Positions 26,933 to 36,199 of a DNA stretch of 64,000 bases are shown piece after piece (within the stretch, counting starts at the first letter, position 1; each line of letters begins with the position of its first letter). Source of the DNA: Verrucomicrobiota bacterium (GTDB taxonomy: Bacteria > Verrucomicrobiota > Verrucomicrobiia > Limisphaerales > UBA1319). Below the pieces are notes generated by a model. That model was not told where the DNA came from. It did no database searches and saw nothing but the letters and a program-made list of their open reading frames with translations. The stretch is from positions 1-64,000 of the forward strand of contig JAKLFB010000007.1 of the NCBI GenBank assembly GCA_022711435.1, in the 5' to 3' direction. A program made the position numbers and the translations under genes.

Positions 26933-27447
26933 GGGCGGTTGAGCGGCACTTCGACGGACTTCTTCTGGTTGAACTCGAGGACCAGCTCCGAGCCGGCGGC
27001 GTCCTTGAGTTTGAGCTGGCGGAGCGCGATGTCGGCGATGGCGTAGCCGGCGGCGACCTCGGTTCCTGCAGGGCCGATCACGAGCCGGTCGCCGGCCTGG
27101 ACATAGGCGCGGCGTTCGCCGGCGCTGGTCACGTAATGGCCCTGATAGAGCAGCTCGATCTTGGCCGAGGAAGGAGGCGGCGGGGCTGGCGCCGGGGGCG
27201 GGGAGGGGTTGGCGAAGAGCGGGGATCGGGGATCGGGCGCCCATGCCAGGTTGGTCACCGCGCCCAGCGAAAGCGTCTCATCCAGTTGCCGGAGCCGCTG
27301 GATTCGCGAAAGGGCGCCGCCTCCGGGCAGCTCGGGCGGCGACGGCGCTGCTGCCCGCAGATGGCGCCACACCTCGGTCCCCAGATATCCCAGCACAAGG
27401 ATCATCAGGAGAGCCAGAACGATGCGTTTGGACAGTGGCGTGAGCAT
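26929..27447 (-). CDS. Small membrane-anchored pilus-locus protein (Amuc_1099 position, PilP-like)
   Basis: 172 residues: one N-terminal transmembrane helix (RIVLALLMILVLGYLGTEVW), a Pro-rich linker (PSPPPAPAPPPPSS), and a small C-terminal beta domain (IELLYQGHYVTSAGERRAYVQAGDRLVIGPAG). This is the build of inner-membrane-tethered PilP/GspC-type linkers that contact the secretin. It occupies the place of Amuc_1099 relative to the Amuc_1100-like gene. Four-base overlap with the ATPase gene and a 6-base gap from the gene before it show operon membership. The PilP-like role is inferred from architecture. Confidence 0.65.
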   Translation of the reverse strand: MLTPLSKRIVLALLMILVLGYLGTEVWRHLRAAAPSPPELPGGGALSRIQRLRQLDETLSLGAVTNLAWAPDPRSPLFANPSPPPAPAPPPPSSAKIELLYQGHYVTSAGERRAYVQAGDRLVIGPAGTEVAAGYAIADIALRQLKLKDAAGSELVLEFNQKKSVEVPLNRP

Positions 27448-27453
27448 GCGAGT

Positions 27454-28305
27454 TCAGGTCGCCGGCCGCCGGCCGCTTTCTGCCGGGGACGGATCCAGCA
27501 CGAAACCGCTCACGACGGCATCGATCCGCACCTGGCCGTTGCCTTCGGGAACCGCCGTGCAAAGCCATCGGTCCAGGAACAGGGCGGGTTTGCCCGCCGA
27601 AACCACCGGCAGATCCAGCTCCTTCATCTCCTGGGCGCGCAGGAGCAGGCTTCGGAGAAAAACCACCGCCGTGTTCACGCTTCCGGTCCACTCGAGGCGC
27701 ACCGGGAACTCGAGCAGGGTCCGCTTCCCCTCGCCGGCCAGGATGGTGCGCATGGGGAGGGCTCGGGCTGTTTTCACCGCCGCCGGCCCCGCCGCCACGG
27801 CCGTCGTCAGCGCGTGGTTCATGATTGCCAGCTCGGCCCAGAGCAGCGCCGGCCGCTCCCGCCCGGACACATATTCCGGATAGCCGGCCAGGGCCGCCGG
27901 CTCGAGCCCCACCTTCTTCACCTGGGCCAGCTGCCGCAGCTCGGCTATCATCTGCTGCCGGCTCTGGTCGAAGTCGAAGAACTGGAACGGCTCCTGCAGG
28001 CGCGCCCGAACCTCGGGCTCGAGCGCCAGCCGGGCGTCGAGCAGCTCGTTGGATCGCTGGCTGGCCTGGAGGGATTTCTCGGCCAGAATCTGGCTCTCGG
28101 TCATTGTTTCGAGGTCCAGGCCGAGCCGGGTCCGGTTGCGCAGGTTGACCTCGACCAGCTTGTCCCAGTTGGCCGTCAGAGATTGCCCGAGCCGGACCAG
28201 CCGATCCGAGGCCGGAAGAAAGACGGCAAAGTAGACAACCGCCAGGGCGCCGGTGGTCGCGAGCAGGAGCTTTTGCAGCCGAAGGATGTTGGTGAACTTC
28301 AGCAC
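27454..28305 (-). CDS. Amuc_1100-like pilus-associated membrane protein
   Basis: 283 residues: an N-terminal TM helix (LLATTGALAVVYFAVFLPASD), a long coiled/helical stretch (ESQILAEKSLQASQRSNELLDARLALE), and a C-terminal alpha/beta domain ending near QVRIDAVVSGFVLDPSP. This matches the build and location of Akkermansia Amuc_1100, whose gene also lies between the PilM-like and the other pilus genes; by position it stands where PilO would be. Known Amuc_1100 is an abundant outer-membrane-fraction protein linked to host TLR2 signalling; nothing here shows a host role. It sits 7 bases from the PilM-PilN gene. Confidence 0.7.
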   Translation of the reverse strand: MLKFTNILRLQKLLLATTGALAVVYFAVFLPASDRLVRLGQSLTANWDKLVEVNLRNRTRLGLDLETMTESQILAEKSLQASQRSNELLDARLALEPEVRARLQEPFQFFDFDQSRQQMIAELRQLAQVKKVGLEPAALAGYPEYVSGRERPALLWAELAIMNHALTTAVAAGPAAVKTARALPMRTILAGEGKRTLLEFPVRLEWTGSVNTAVVFLRSLLLRAQEMKELDLPVVSAGKPALFLDRWLCTAVPEGNGQVRIDAVVSGFVLDPSPAESGRRPAT

Positions 28306-28312
28306 GGGGATG

Positions 28313-30082
28313 TCACGGGGGCGCCCGGGCCGGCGCGGCCGGCGAGGGAGGTTTGCTGGGCGCCGCCCGGACCAGCGGACGCGGCAGCTCCAGGTCGGTC
28401 AGATCGATGAACAGCGCGAAATTCCGCTCGGCCAGGTAGAGCCGGGGATCGGCTGTGTTGGTGCTCCGCTGGCTGGCGGGCAGCGTGTCGACGTTCCGGA
28501 AGAGCGGCGTCTGCTTCAGCTCGGCCACCAGGGATTTCAACGCGCCCTGCCGGTCGCCAGCCGACGCGGCGATATTGAGCTCGACCACGAAATCGCCGGC
28601 GGAAGCCGTCTGGTTGGTGGCGGGGCCTTCATGCGGCCGATCCGGGGAGTTCGTGGTGAAAGGGGCCACGGCGGGGCCGCGGAAATAGCTCGAGGAATCC
28701 GCGAGCGTCACCAGCCAGAGATCCTTGCCCTGGCGCACCTTCTGCAGGGCTGCCAGCGTGGACAAAGTGTCGACGGTCCTCTTGTGGCGCTCGATCACGG
28801 GCAGCATCCGGGAGTATTCGATTTCCTGCTGCTGGAGCAGCAGCTCGACCGCCTGTGATTTTCGCAGAGCCGCCTCAGTGTTTTCCACCTGGCGGCCGAT
28901 CCAGTGCCCCAGCGCCAGCTTGTAGATCGTTCCGCCCAGCAGACAGGCCAGGACCAGCGCCACCAGCATCCAGCCTGCCCATGTCAAGGTGGCCAGCTGC
29001 TGCTGGCGTCGTTTATGGGCCTGCAGCCGCGGCGGCAGCAGGGTGGGCTGGGACGCTGATCGCTCCAGGCCTTGCAGCGCGAGCCCCCAGGCCACCGCCA
29101 GACGCCCCCAGGGCATTCGCTCCTGGCCTTCGACGGGCTCCGCCGGCCAGGGCTCGAAGCTGAAACGCGGCTGCCGCCGCAAATACTCGAGAAGCCCGGG
29201 CTGCTCGAGGCCGCCGCCCGAAATCCGAACCGCAAACGGCTTGTTCTTCGGCCTCAGCTCCTGCACATCCTCCATCCAGTCCCGGAGACATTTCTCCAGG
29301 TCCTGAAGCCAGATGTCGACCACCGACCAGAATCCGGGCAGCGCATCGGGTCCCTCGAACAGATCCGCGGTCCGCTTGATCACCTCGGCTTCCTCGAAGG
29401 ACGCCTTGCGGAGCGAGGCGATGGCGCTGGAGAAGGACTCGCTCCCGATCGGGTAGCTGGTGGCCAGCACCCCGCGCCCCTGGACCACGGCAGCCACCAC
29501 CGTGCAGGTGGCCCCCAGGTCCACGAGCACCACCGGCTCGTCCGGCTTCCGGCCCCGAAGCCAGGCCGTCACCAGCGCGCTGGCTGGCGTGGTGATCTCC
29601 TCGCATGGCGCCAGATCGGCGTCCGGATAGATCCGCTGCAGCTGCCCCTGGATCTCGGACTCGCGCGAGAGCGTCACGCCGAAGGGGTTCTGGAAGCGGC
29701 CGAAAGGCGGCAGGGCCCGATAATCGTAGATGATGGCGCTCTCGCTCAGGCCGCTCAGGTTGCGGGCCTCGCTCTCGATCCGCTGGCGGATCTCGGCCGG
29801 CTTGCCGCCGGGCAGGTCGATGACGTTGGACAGGGCCAGATGCTGCGGGATCGCCAGGGCGACCGGGTAATCCCCCCACTCCCGCACCAACTCCTGCAAG
29901 TGGCGGTCCACCTCCTCGATCGTCAGCAGGCCTTCCTGCTGCAGATCCACCATGTGCCATCGCTGGAGCCGGATCCGGCCCAGGCTCTTCTCGGCCAGGA
30001 CCAGTTTGAGATGGCTGCTCCCGAGGTCGATCGCGATCACCCGGCGCGCCAGCAGCGAAAAAATCAGATGGTCCCTGAGCAT
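28313..30082 (-). CDS. PilM-PilN fusion protein of pilus-like locus
   Basis: 589 residues. The first 350 form an actin-like PilM ATPase (RRVIAIDLGSSHLKLVLAE; second phosphate site VVLVDLGATCTVVAAVV; ISGGGLEQPGLLEYLRRQP). A single TM helix follows (about 367-389, AGWMLVALVLACLLGGTIYKLAL). After it come a helical stalk and an alpha/beta domain (WLVTLADSSSYFRG, FVVELNIAASAGDRQGALKSLVAEL), the usual organisation of PilN. In most bacteria PilM and PilN are separate, with PilN's short cytoplasmic N-terminus bound by PilM; here the two are joined. The fusion would tie the cytoplasmic ring to the periplasmic alignment complex. The Pro/Ala-rich last 25 residues look disordered. Confidence 0.82.
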   Translation of the reverse strand: MLRDHLIFSLLARRVIAIDLGSSHLKLVLAEKSLGRIRLQRWHMVDLQQEGLLTIEEVDRHLQELVREWGDYPVALAIPQHLALSNVIDLPGGKPAEIRQRIESEARNLSGLSESAIIYDYRALPPFGRFQNPFGVTLSRESEIQGQLQRIYPDADLAPCEEITTPASALVTAWLRGRKPDEPVVLVDLGATCTVVAAVVQGRGVLATSYPIGSESFSSAIASLRKASFEEAEVIKRTADLFEGPDALPGFWSVVDIWLQDLEKCLRDWMEDVQELRPKNKPFAVRISGGGLEQPGLLEYLRRQPRFSFEPWPAEPVEGQERMPWGRLAVAWGLALQGLERSASQPTLLPPRLQAHKRRQQQLATLTWAGWMLVALVLACLLGGTIYKLALGHWIGRQVENTEAALRKSQAVELLLQQQEIEYSRMLPVIERHKRTVDTLSTLAALQKVRQGKDLWLVTLADSSSYFRGPAVAPFTTNSPDRPHEGPATNQTASAGDFVVELNIAASAGDRQGALKSLVAELKQTPLFRNVDTLPASQRSTNTADPRLYLAERNFALFIDLTDLELPRPLVRAAPSKPPSPAAPARAPP

Positions 30083-30097
30083 ACTCCCGTGCCGCGC

Positions 30098-32185
30098 CTA
30101 CTCGGCGGTCACCATGAATTCCCCCTTTTCCGACAGGAGTGTGGCGGTCACGAACACGAGGAGGTAGCGCGGCTGGTCCACCTCGGTGCGGCGGCGGAAT
30201 GCAGCCCCGATCAACGGGATCCGGCTCAGGACGGGGACGGCCTCGATGTAGGAGAGCTGCTCGCGCTGGCTGACGCCTCCCATCACGACGGTCTGGCCGG
30301 ACCGGACGGCGACGCGCGTGGCCAGGCTCTGCTCGCGGTATTCCGGCAGCTTGATGTCGAAGGTGTTGACGACGTTGCCCGAGGAGTCCTTGTCGGTGAT
30401 GGTGGCGAAGGTGACCAGGTTCACATCCTGGGTCACGCGCGGCCGGAGCGCCAGCAACACCGATTGCCCGTCGCCGCCGATGCTGGCCACCACGTCCAGT
30501 GTCACCCCCGAGTTCAGCTTGGTCGGCTTGCCCTTGGGCACCAGCGACGTCGATGTCCGCTGCTCGAGGATGGTCTGCGTCACGGTGTATTCCTCGTAGT
30601 AGTATTGGATCTTGCCGTCGCTGATGGTGGCGGGCAGGTTGTTGATCAACGTGACCCGCGGCGCGCTCAGCGTCTCACTCTCCCCGCCCTGGTCCAGCGC
30701 CGTGAGCGTCGCGCTGAGGGTTTCCCGGTCCAGTATCCCATACCAGCTCTCCTCCAGCCCCAGCCCCACCGAGCCTTCCGCCAGCCCTGTGAAATCGGTC
30801 GGGGACCTCCCCACCGCCAGCGGGTTGCGCCCGCTTTCCCAGATCATCCCCAGCTGCAGCAGCTTCGACTCCGACACCGTGATGAACCGCGCCTCGATCA
30901 GCACCTGCTGCACGGGGCGATCGAACTCCCGGATGATCCGCTCCAGCAGCGCCAGCTGCTCCTCCGTCCCCCGCGCCACGAGCAGGTTCCGTTCGTGATC
31001 GATCTGAAACTTGGACCCGCGAAAGAACTTGCGGATCACGGCCTCGATCGACGGCGTCTTGGCTGCGCCGTCGCGGACGAAGTGCTCGAACTTCTGGACT
31101 TCGGTTTCGGTGGTGACGTTGTTCGCCGTCACCGACGTCTTCGTGGTATCGGAAATCCCGAACTGGGCGGGCAGGACGAACCCCTCCCGGAGCTTGTAGA
31201 ACCGCGTCATCTCCATCGTCTTGCCCACATCCTTGGCATCGGTGATCCAGATCAGTCCGTCCCCCACCTGGAATTGAATTCCCAGGTTGCGCGCGGCGTA
31301 TTCGAGGAAATCTCCGAGCCGGGCCCGCTGCATGTTCACGGTCAGCTTCTGCTGGAAGGCCGCCAGGGACCGGTCGGCCACGAAATTGATGCCCTCCGCC
31401 TGCCCGATTTGGAAGATGATGTTCTCGAGGGTCACATCATTGACATGCACGGCCACCTCGCGATCGAGCAGGGCCGCCATCCGCCCCCGCTGCGAGCGGA
31501 AATCCTCGAGCGTGCCCCGCATCTCGATGGTCCGGCCGTAGCTTTCGGGGATGTAGGGCGCAGCCTTGATCTGGTCGATCGCGTTGCGCAGTTCGCTCCG
31601 GGGTGGCAACCCCCGCGATGGCGGCTCGGTCAGGAGGCTTCCGACCGTCGGCTCGAACCGGGTGTTTCGGGACGAGATATCGCGGATTTGATCTTCGAGC
31701 TCCTTCTCGCGCCGCTTGGGGCCTTCGGTTCGCACCCAATTGTAAACCCGCATGACGGAGGGATCTCGCGGATCCAGGGCGTAGAGCGCCGCAGCGCGCG
31801 CCTCGGCCTCGCCCCACTGGTTGCGCTGGGCCAGCCCGATGATCTCCCGCAGCTCCCGATCGTAGTTCGGGCTGAAGGCCACCGGCGGCCCGGCCAGCTT
31901 CTCCGCCAGGGTCGGCTGGCCCCGGTTCGGCGCGGCCTGCGGAGGCACCACCAGCAGCTCCGCCTGCGCAGACCGGTTCGTCTCGGCTCCCGGCGCCGGC
32001 GCAGGCGCCGCCGGCGCCGAGGAGGCGGCCGCCTCGGTCAGGCCGGGCGGGGGCGCCGCCGGCCGGCGCTCCGCCACCTGGGTCTGACGGCAGCCAGCCA
32101 GCCACGGCAGCAGCGCCAGCGCCAGCGCCAGCCAGGTCCGCCGGCGCCAGCGCTCCTCTCGAGTTGGATCGGGTTTACTCGGCAT
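30098..32185 (-). CDS. Lipoprotein secretin, downstream copy (PilQ/GspD family)
   Basis: 695 residues. A lipoprotein signal (LALALALLPWLAGC, Cys32) precedes a Pro/Ala-rich linker and a helical segment. The STN-like region is VTLENIIFQIGQAEGINFVADRS; N-domains (QIDHERNLLVARGTEEQLALLERII) and the secretin barrel follow, with the signature VPVLSRIPLIGAAFRRRTEV and end YLLVFVTATLLSEKGEF. It should form the outer-membrane gate for a pilus or pseudopilus. Its start lies within the last codons of the upstream secretin gene (11-base overlap). The pair are clear paralogues along most of their length. Being a lipoprotein itself, it may not need a separate pilotin. Confidence 0.9.
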   Translation of the reverse strand: MPSKPDPTREERWRRRTWLALALALLPWLAGCRQTQVAERRPAAPPPGLTEAAASSAPAAPAPAPGAETNRSAQAELLVVPPQAAPNRGQPTLAEKLAGPPVAFSPNYDRELREIIGLAQRNQWGEAEARAAALYALDPRDPSVMRVYNWVRTEGPKRREKELEDQIRDISSRNTRFEPTVGSLLTEPPSRGLPPRSELRNAIDQIKAAPYIPESYGRTIEMRGTLEDFRSQRGRMAALLDREVAVHVNDVTLENIIFQIGQAEGINFVADRSLAAFQQKLTVNMQRARLGDFLEYAARNLGIQFQVGDGLIWITDAKDVGKTMEMTRFYKLREGFVLPAQFGISDTTKTSVTANNVTTETEVQKFEHFVRDGAAKTPSIEAVIRKFFRGSKFQIDHERNLLVARGTEEQLALLERIIREFDRPVQQVLIEARFITVSESKLLQLGMIWESGRNPLAVGRSPTDFTGLAEGSVGLGLEESWYGILDRETLSATLTALDQGGESETLSAPRVTLINNLPATISDGKIQYYYEEYTVTQTILEQRTSTSLVPKGKPTKLNSGVTLDVVASIGGDGQSVLLALRPRVTQDVNLVTFATITDKDSSGNVVNTFDIKLPEYREQSLATRVAVRSGQTVVMGGVSQREQLSYIEAVPVLSRIPLIGAAFRRRTEVDQPRYLLVFVTATLLSEKGEFMVTAE

Positions 32186-34184
32186 CGGTGCGCACCAGAA
32201 ATTCGCCGTCTTCCGATAACACGGTCGCTGTGACGAACACCAACAGATAACGCGGGCGGTCCACCTCCTCGCGCCGCCGGAAGGCCGCGCCCAGAATCGG
32301 AATGTTGCTCAGCACCGGCACCGACTCGACAAAGGTCTTCTGCTCCCGCTGAAGCACGCCCCCCATCACCACGGTCTGGCCCGATTGCACGACGACGCGG
32401 GTCGCCAGGCTCTGGCGCCGGGCCTCCGGCAGCCGGATGTCGAACGTGCTGATCACCTTGCCCTGGTCGTTCACGTCGCTCACCGTTGCGAACGTCTTCA
32501 GCTGGACGTCCTGGCTGACCTCCGGGTTCAGGGCCAGGTAAATGGTCCGCCCACCGGCTCCGACGCTCGCCAGCACGTCGAGCGAGACCCCCGCGATGAT
32601 CGACATCGGCTTGCCGGACGGCACCAGGCTCGACGTCGACCGATACTGCGTCGCCGTCTGGCTCACATCGTATTGCTCGTAATAGTACTGGACCTTGCCG
32701 TCGCTGATGGTGGCGGGCAGGTTGTTGACCACCGTCACCCGCGGCGCGCTCAGCGTCTCGCTCTCCCCGCTCTGCTCGAGCATGGTCAGCGTCGCGCTCA
32801 GGGTGTCCCGGCCCAGCACACCGTACCACACCTCCTCGATCCCCAATCCCGTCGGCGTGGGCGACATCCCGGTGTAATCGGTCGCCGTGCTCCGTCCCGA
32901 CAGCCTCGATCGGCCCGTCTCCCAGGCCACCCCCAGCTTCAAGAAGGTCGACTCCGCCACCGTGATGAATCGCGCCTCGATCAGCACCTGCCGGATCGGC
33001 TGGTCAAACTCCTCGACAATCTTCTCCATCACCGCCAGCTGATCGGACGTGCCCTCGGCCACAATCACGTTGCGCTCGTAATCGATGAAGTATTCGCCGG
33101 TGAAGAAATTCCGGATCGCTTCCTCGATCGACGGCTGGGCCGGGGCGCCGTCCCGGACGAAGTTCTCGTATTTTTGGACCTCGGTCACGGTGGTGACGTT
33201 GTTGGCCCGGGTGGTGGTCCGGCTCGCCTCCGACACGCCGAACTGTGCCGGCATCACGAATCCCCTGCGGAGCCGGAAAAACCTTGTCTCCCGATAGACC
33301 TGATTGGTGTTCTTGGCGTCGGTGATCCAGATCAGGTCCCCGCCCACCTGGAACTGCACTCCCAGGTTTCGGCTGACGTAGGCCAGAAACTCGCCCAGGC
33401 GGACCTTGGTCATGTTGACGCTCAGCTTCTGCTGAAAGGCCGGGATCGACCGGTCGGCGACGAAGTTGACCCCCTCGACGCTGCCCAGGTTGAAGATGAT
33501 GTTCTCGAGGGTGACGTTGTCGAGGTGGACCTCGACTTCCTTGTCGAGGAGCTGGTTCATCCGTCCGCGCGGGCTGTTGAAATCCTCGAGCTGCCCTCGC
33601 GACTGGACCGTTCGGCCATAGTTCTCCGGGATGTAGGGTTCGGCCTTGAGCCGCTCGATCTCATCGCGCAGATCGCTGCGGGGCGGCAGGCTCTGGGACT
33701 TCTTGTCCGTGAAGAGGCTGGCCGCGTTGGGATTGAGCCGGGTGTCGCCCTCGGCGGTCACCTCGCGGATGCTCTCCTCGAGGGCGCGCTGCCGCTGCCG
33801 GGCCGCCTCGGTGATAACCCAGTTGTAGAGGCGGACCACGGCGCTGTCTTTCGAATCCTGGGCGTAGAGGGTGCGCACCCTGCTCTCGGCTTCCGCCCAG
33901 CGGCTCTCCCGGGCCAGCCCGAGGATCCGCCCGATCTCAGCCTGGTGGGCGTCGCTGACCGCCGGCCGCTTGATCGTGGGAACCACCGGCCGTGACAGGC
34001 GCCGGGATTCGGACGCGCCCGGCGAGGTGGTCCGCGACGCCGTCGATGCCGCCCGCTCGCGGGTGGCGGCAGGGCGCGACTTGGCCGGAGTGCCCGAAGT
34101 GACTTCGGTCCGCTGACAAGCAGTCAACGCCAGCCATAACAGGGGCAACGCCAGCCAGCGCAAAACATGCGTTAGCTCGGCCAT
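32175..34184 (-). CDS. Lipoprotein secretin, upstream copy (PilQ/GspD family)
   Basis: 669 residues, first gene of the minus-strand pilus-like operon. Lipobox LALTAC (Cys23). The domain order is the same as in the downstream copy: STN-like (VTLENIIFNLGSVEGVNFVADRS), N-domain (FIDYERNVIVAEGTSDQLAVMEKIV), secretin barrel, and signature VPVLSNIPILGAAFRRREEV. The two differ mainly in the linker and in the inserted loops, as expected for a duplication that has diverged. Both retain all signature regions, so both may be functional, possibly as mixed or alternative gates. The 200-base gap to the divergent permease should carry its promoter. Confidence 0.9.
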   Translation of the reverse strand: MAELTHVLRWLALPLLWLALTACQRTEVTSGTPAKSRPAATRERAASTASRTTSPGASESRRLSRPVVPTIKRPAVSDAHQAEIGRILGLARESRWAEAESRVRTLYAQDSKDSAVVRLYNWVITEAARQRQRALEESIREVTAEGDTRLNPNAASLFTDKKSQSLPPRSDLRDEIERLKAEPYIPENYGRTVQSRGQLEDFNSPRGRMNQLLDKEVEVHLDNVTLENIIFNLGSVEGVNFVADRSIPAFQQKLSVNMTKVRLGEFLAYVSRNLGVQFQVGGDLIWITDAKNTNQVYRETRFFRLRRGFVMPAQFGVSEASRTTTRANNVTTVTEVQKYENFVRDGAPAQPSIEEAIRNFFTGEYFIDYERNVIVAEGTSDQLAVMEKIVEEFDQPIRQVLIEARFITVAESTFLKLGVAWETGRSRLSGRSTATDYTGMSPTPTGLGIEEVWYGVLGRDTLSATLTMLEQSGESETLSAPRVTVVNNLPATISDGKVQYYYEQYDVSQTATQYRSTSSLVPSGKPMSIIAGVSLDVLASVGAGGRTIYLALNPEVSQDVQLKTFATVSDVNDQGKVISTFDIRLPEARRQSLATRVVVQSGQTVVMGGVLQREQKTFVESVPVLSNIPILGAAFRRREEVDRPRYLLVFVTATVLSEDGEFLVRTDAE

Positions 34185-34201
34185 CGCAGGGGATTAGATC
34201 C

Positions 34202-34210
34202 ATTTTACCA
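34202..34210 (-). promoter_or_regulatory. Possible extended -10 promoter of the pilus-like operon
   Basis: The minus strand reads TGGTAAAAT, a TGn-extended -10 box, about 18-26 bases before the ATG of the first secretin. A TTGAAC lies too close to serve as its -35. A very short leader would result, so this is tentative. Confidence 0.25.
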
Positions 34211-34384
34211 CCTCTTGTTCAAGCCTAAAACAGGATTGACGCCCCCGGTGTTTTTCATTGTGATCCCTCGCCATGGAATGCCGTGGCCGGATCCAGCCCG
34301 GGCCGCCCGAGCCAAGGGACTATTCGGAACTCACTTCTGCCGCCCTATCCGGCCGCCGCCAGGCGAGGTGGGTCGAGGCTATTC

Positions 34385-36199
34385 ATGCATAATCTAGTCA
34401 TCCATCGGCCCCGGAACGTCGATTGGAAGAGGGCCGCCGGCCTTCTTTACGGCGACTGGGGCACCAGCAAGGCCTACGTGACCGGCCTGGCGTTCCTGGC
34501 GGCCGGCTACGCCTCCTTGCCCATTCTCCTTGCCGTATGCCTCCTGACCGGTCTTGTCGGCTACAATTACATCGTCATTTGCAGGCACTTCCCCGAAGGC
34601 GGCGGAGTCTACTCGGCGGCTCGCGACCAGAGCCGTTTCCTGGCCGCCATGGGCGCCCTTCTCCTGATCGCCAACTTTACGGTCACCGCCTCGCTCAGCG
34701 GATGGGCGGCCATGAGTTACCTGGGCGTCCCGCCCGCCCACGTCGCCCTCGCCACCACGGGCCTCATCTTTGCCGTCGGTGTCGCCAATTACTTCGGCCC
34801 CAAACACGGCGGCAGCCTGGCCGTGTCCCTCGCCATCCCCATGGTCTGCGTGGTGGTTCTCCTGATCCTATTCAGCCTGCCACACCTGACTCTGGATTAC
34901 ACCCGCCCGCCTCAGGGCGGTTTCAGGGTCAATTGGCTCGCGTTCATCGAAGTCATCCTGGCGCTCAGCGGCGTCGAGGCCATCGCCAACCTCACCGGCG
35001 TCATGAAGCTCGATCCTGGATCCACAATGGCCAAACCGTCGGTCGCTCGCACGGCCCGATGGGCCATCCTCCCGGTCGCGATCGAGGTCGTTCTGGCCAC
35101 ATCGATCCTGGGCTGGGCGATGCTGTCGATCCCGCCGGAATTCGCCGACACGCTTCGCCAACGCAAGGACGACATGCTTAAACTGCTGGCCGAGCACTAC
35201 GGCGCACTCGCTTTCAGCCCTGAATTCGGCCGTCTGTTCGGCCTGATCACCGGTCTGGTCATCGGCGTGCTCCTGCTGAGCGCCGTCAATACTGCCATAT
35301 CGGCTCTGATTGGCTTGGTTTATATCATGGCGCGGGATGACGAGTTGCCGCGATCCTTCCGGCGGCTCAACGCCTTCGGCGTGCCCTGGTGGCCCATGGT
35401 GATCGCCGTGGGCATGCCCATTCTCGTGGTCGCCTTTGTCCACAACCTTCAGTCCCTGGCGGGCCTTTACGCCATCGGGGTCGTGGGCGCCATCGCCCTC
35501 AATCTCGTCAGTTGCACTTTCAACCGCCATTTGCGGCTTCGCTGGCACGAGCGCGGCATCATGGGCCTGACGTTCGTCATCCTGTTTGCCGTCGAGCTGA
35601 CGATCGCCAAGACCAAGCCCGATGCGCTTTTCTTTGCGATCTGCGTGGTCGGGATCGGCCTGGGCCTTCGGAGCCACGCGCAGCGACGCGCCGGCCTGCG
35701 GACCGTCACCGTGCCTCACGAGGTCGCCGCCGTGGTCGCCCCGGGCAACCTCACCGCATTCCAGCTCGATCTCCAGCCGTCCAGCGGGATCCTCGTGGCC
35801 GCTCGAGGCCCCACCGCCGTCCTTCGTTTCGCCCTCGAAGAGGCCCGCCTCCGCCAGTCCACACTCTATGTCCTCTATGTCCGCGAGCTCGCCGTGAACC
35901 TCCCCGCCTCGCTTTCCTCGCGCGATCCCCCCAAATGGCAGAACAACCCCCAAGCATCTCAAATCATGCTTAGCATGATCGATGCCGGCCAGAAAAACCA
36001 GGTTCGCGTCGTTCCTGTGTATGCCGTCAGCGACGATCCCGCCGCCACGATCCTCGATCTCGCCGCCACGCTCGGCGTCGAGATGCTTGTCCTGGGCGCC
36101 TCGCACCGCCGCAGCCTGGCCCGCATTCTCAAAGGCAACGTGGTCGCTGAAGTCGCCCGCAACCTCCCCGATACAATCCAGTTGCTTATCTACGGATGA
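34385..36199 (+). CDS. APC-superfamily permease with C-terminal Usp-like domain
   Basis: 604 residues. About twelve transmembrane helices typical of amino acid/polyamine permeases (GDWGTSKAYVTGLAFLAAGY, FIEVILALSGVEAIANLTGVM, SAVNTAISALIGLVYIMARDDELP) are followed from about residue 460 by a soluble alpha/beta domain with universal-stress-protein features (SGILVAARGPTAVLRFALEEA, LAATLGVEMLVLGASHRRSL). The Usp part probably senses nucleotide or stress state and gates transport; substrate unknown. The ATG at 34385 was chosen because the frame upstream lacks membrane character. Its stop overlaps the hypF start by four bases. Confidence 0.85.
   Translation: MHNLVIHRPRNVDWKRAAGLLYGDWGTSKAYVTGLAFLAAGYASLPILLAVCLLTGLVGYNYIVICRHFPEGGGVYSAARDQSRFLAAMGALLLIANFTVTASLSGWAAMSYLGVPPAHVALATTGLIFAVGVANYFGPKHGGSLAVSLAIPMVCVVVLLILFSLPHLTLDYTRPPQGGFRVNWLAFIEVILALSGVEAIANLTGVMKLDPGSTMAKPSVARTARWAILPVAIEVVLATSILGWAMLSIPPEFADTLRQRKDDMLKLLAEHYGALAFSPEFGRLFGLITGLVIGVLLLSAVNTAISALIGLVYIMARDDELPRSFRRLNAFGVPWWPMVIAVGMPILVVAFVHNLQSLAGLYAIGVVGAIALNLVSCTFNRHLRLRWHERGIMGLTFVILFAVELTIAKTKPDALFFAICVVGIGLGLRSHAQRRAGLRTVTVPHEVAAVVAPGNLTAFQLDLQPSSGILVAARGPTAVLRFALEEARLRQSTLYVLYVRELAVNLPASLSSRDPPKWQNNPQASQIMLSMIDAGQKNQVRVVPVYAVSDDPAATILDLAATLGVEMLVLGASHRRSLARILKGNVVAEVARNLPDTIQLLIYG

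Noticed and set aside
29072..32233. Plus-strand open frame of 1053 codons opposite the secretin and PilM-PilN genes
   Set aside because: Antisense shadow; Arg/His/Gln/Pro-rich with no domain.
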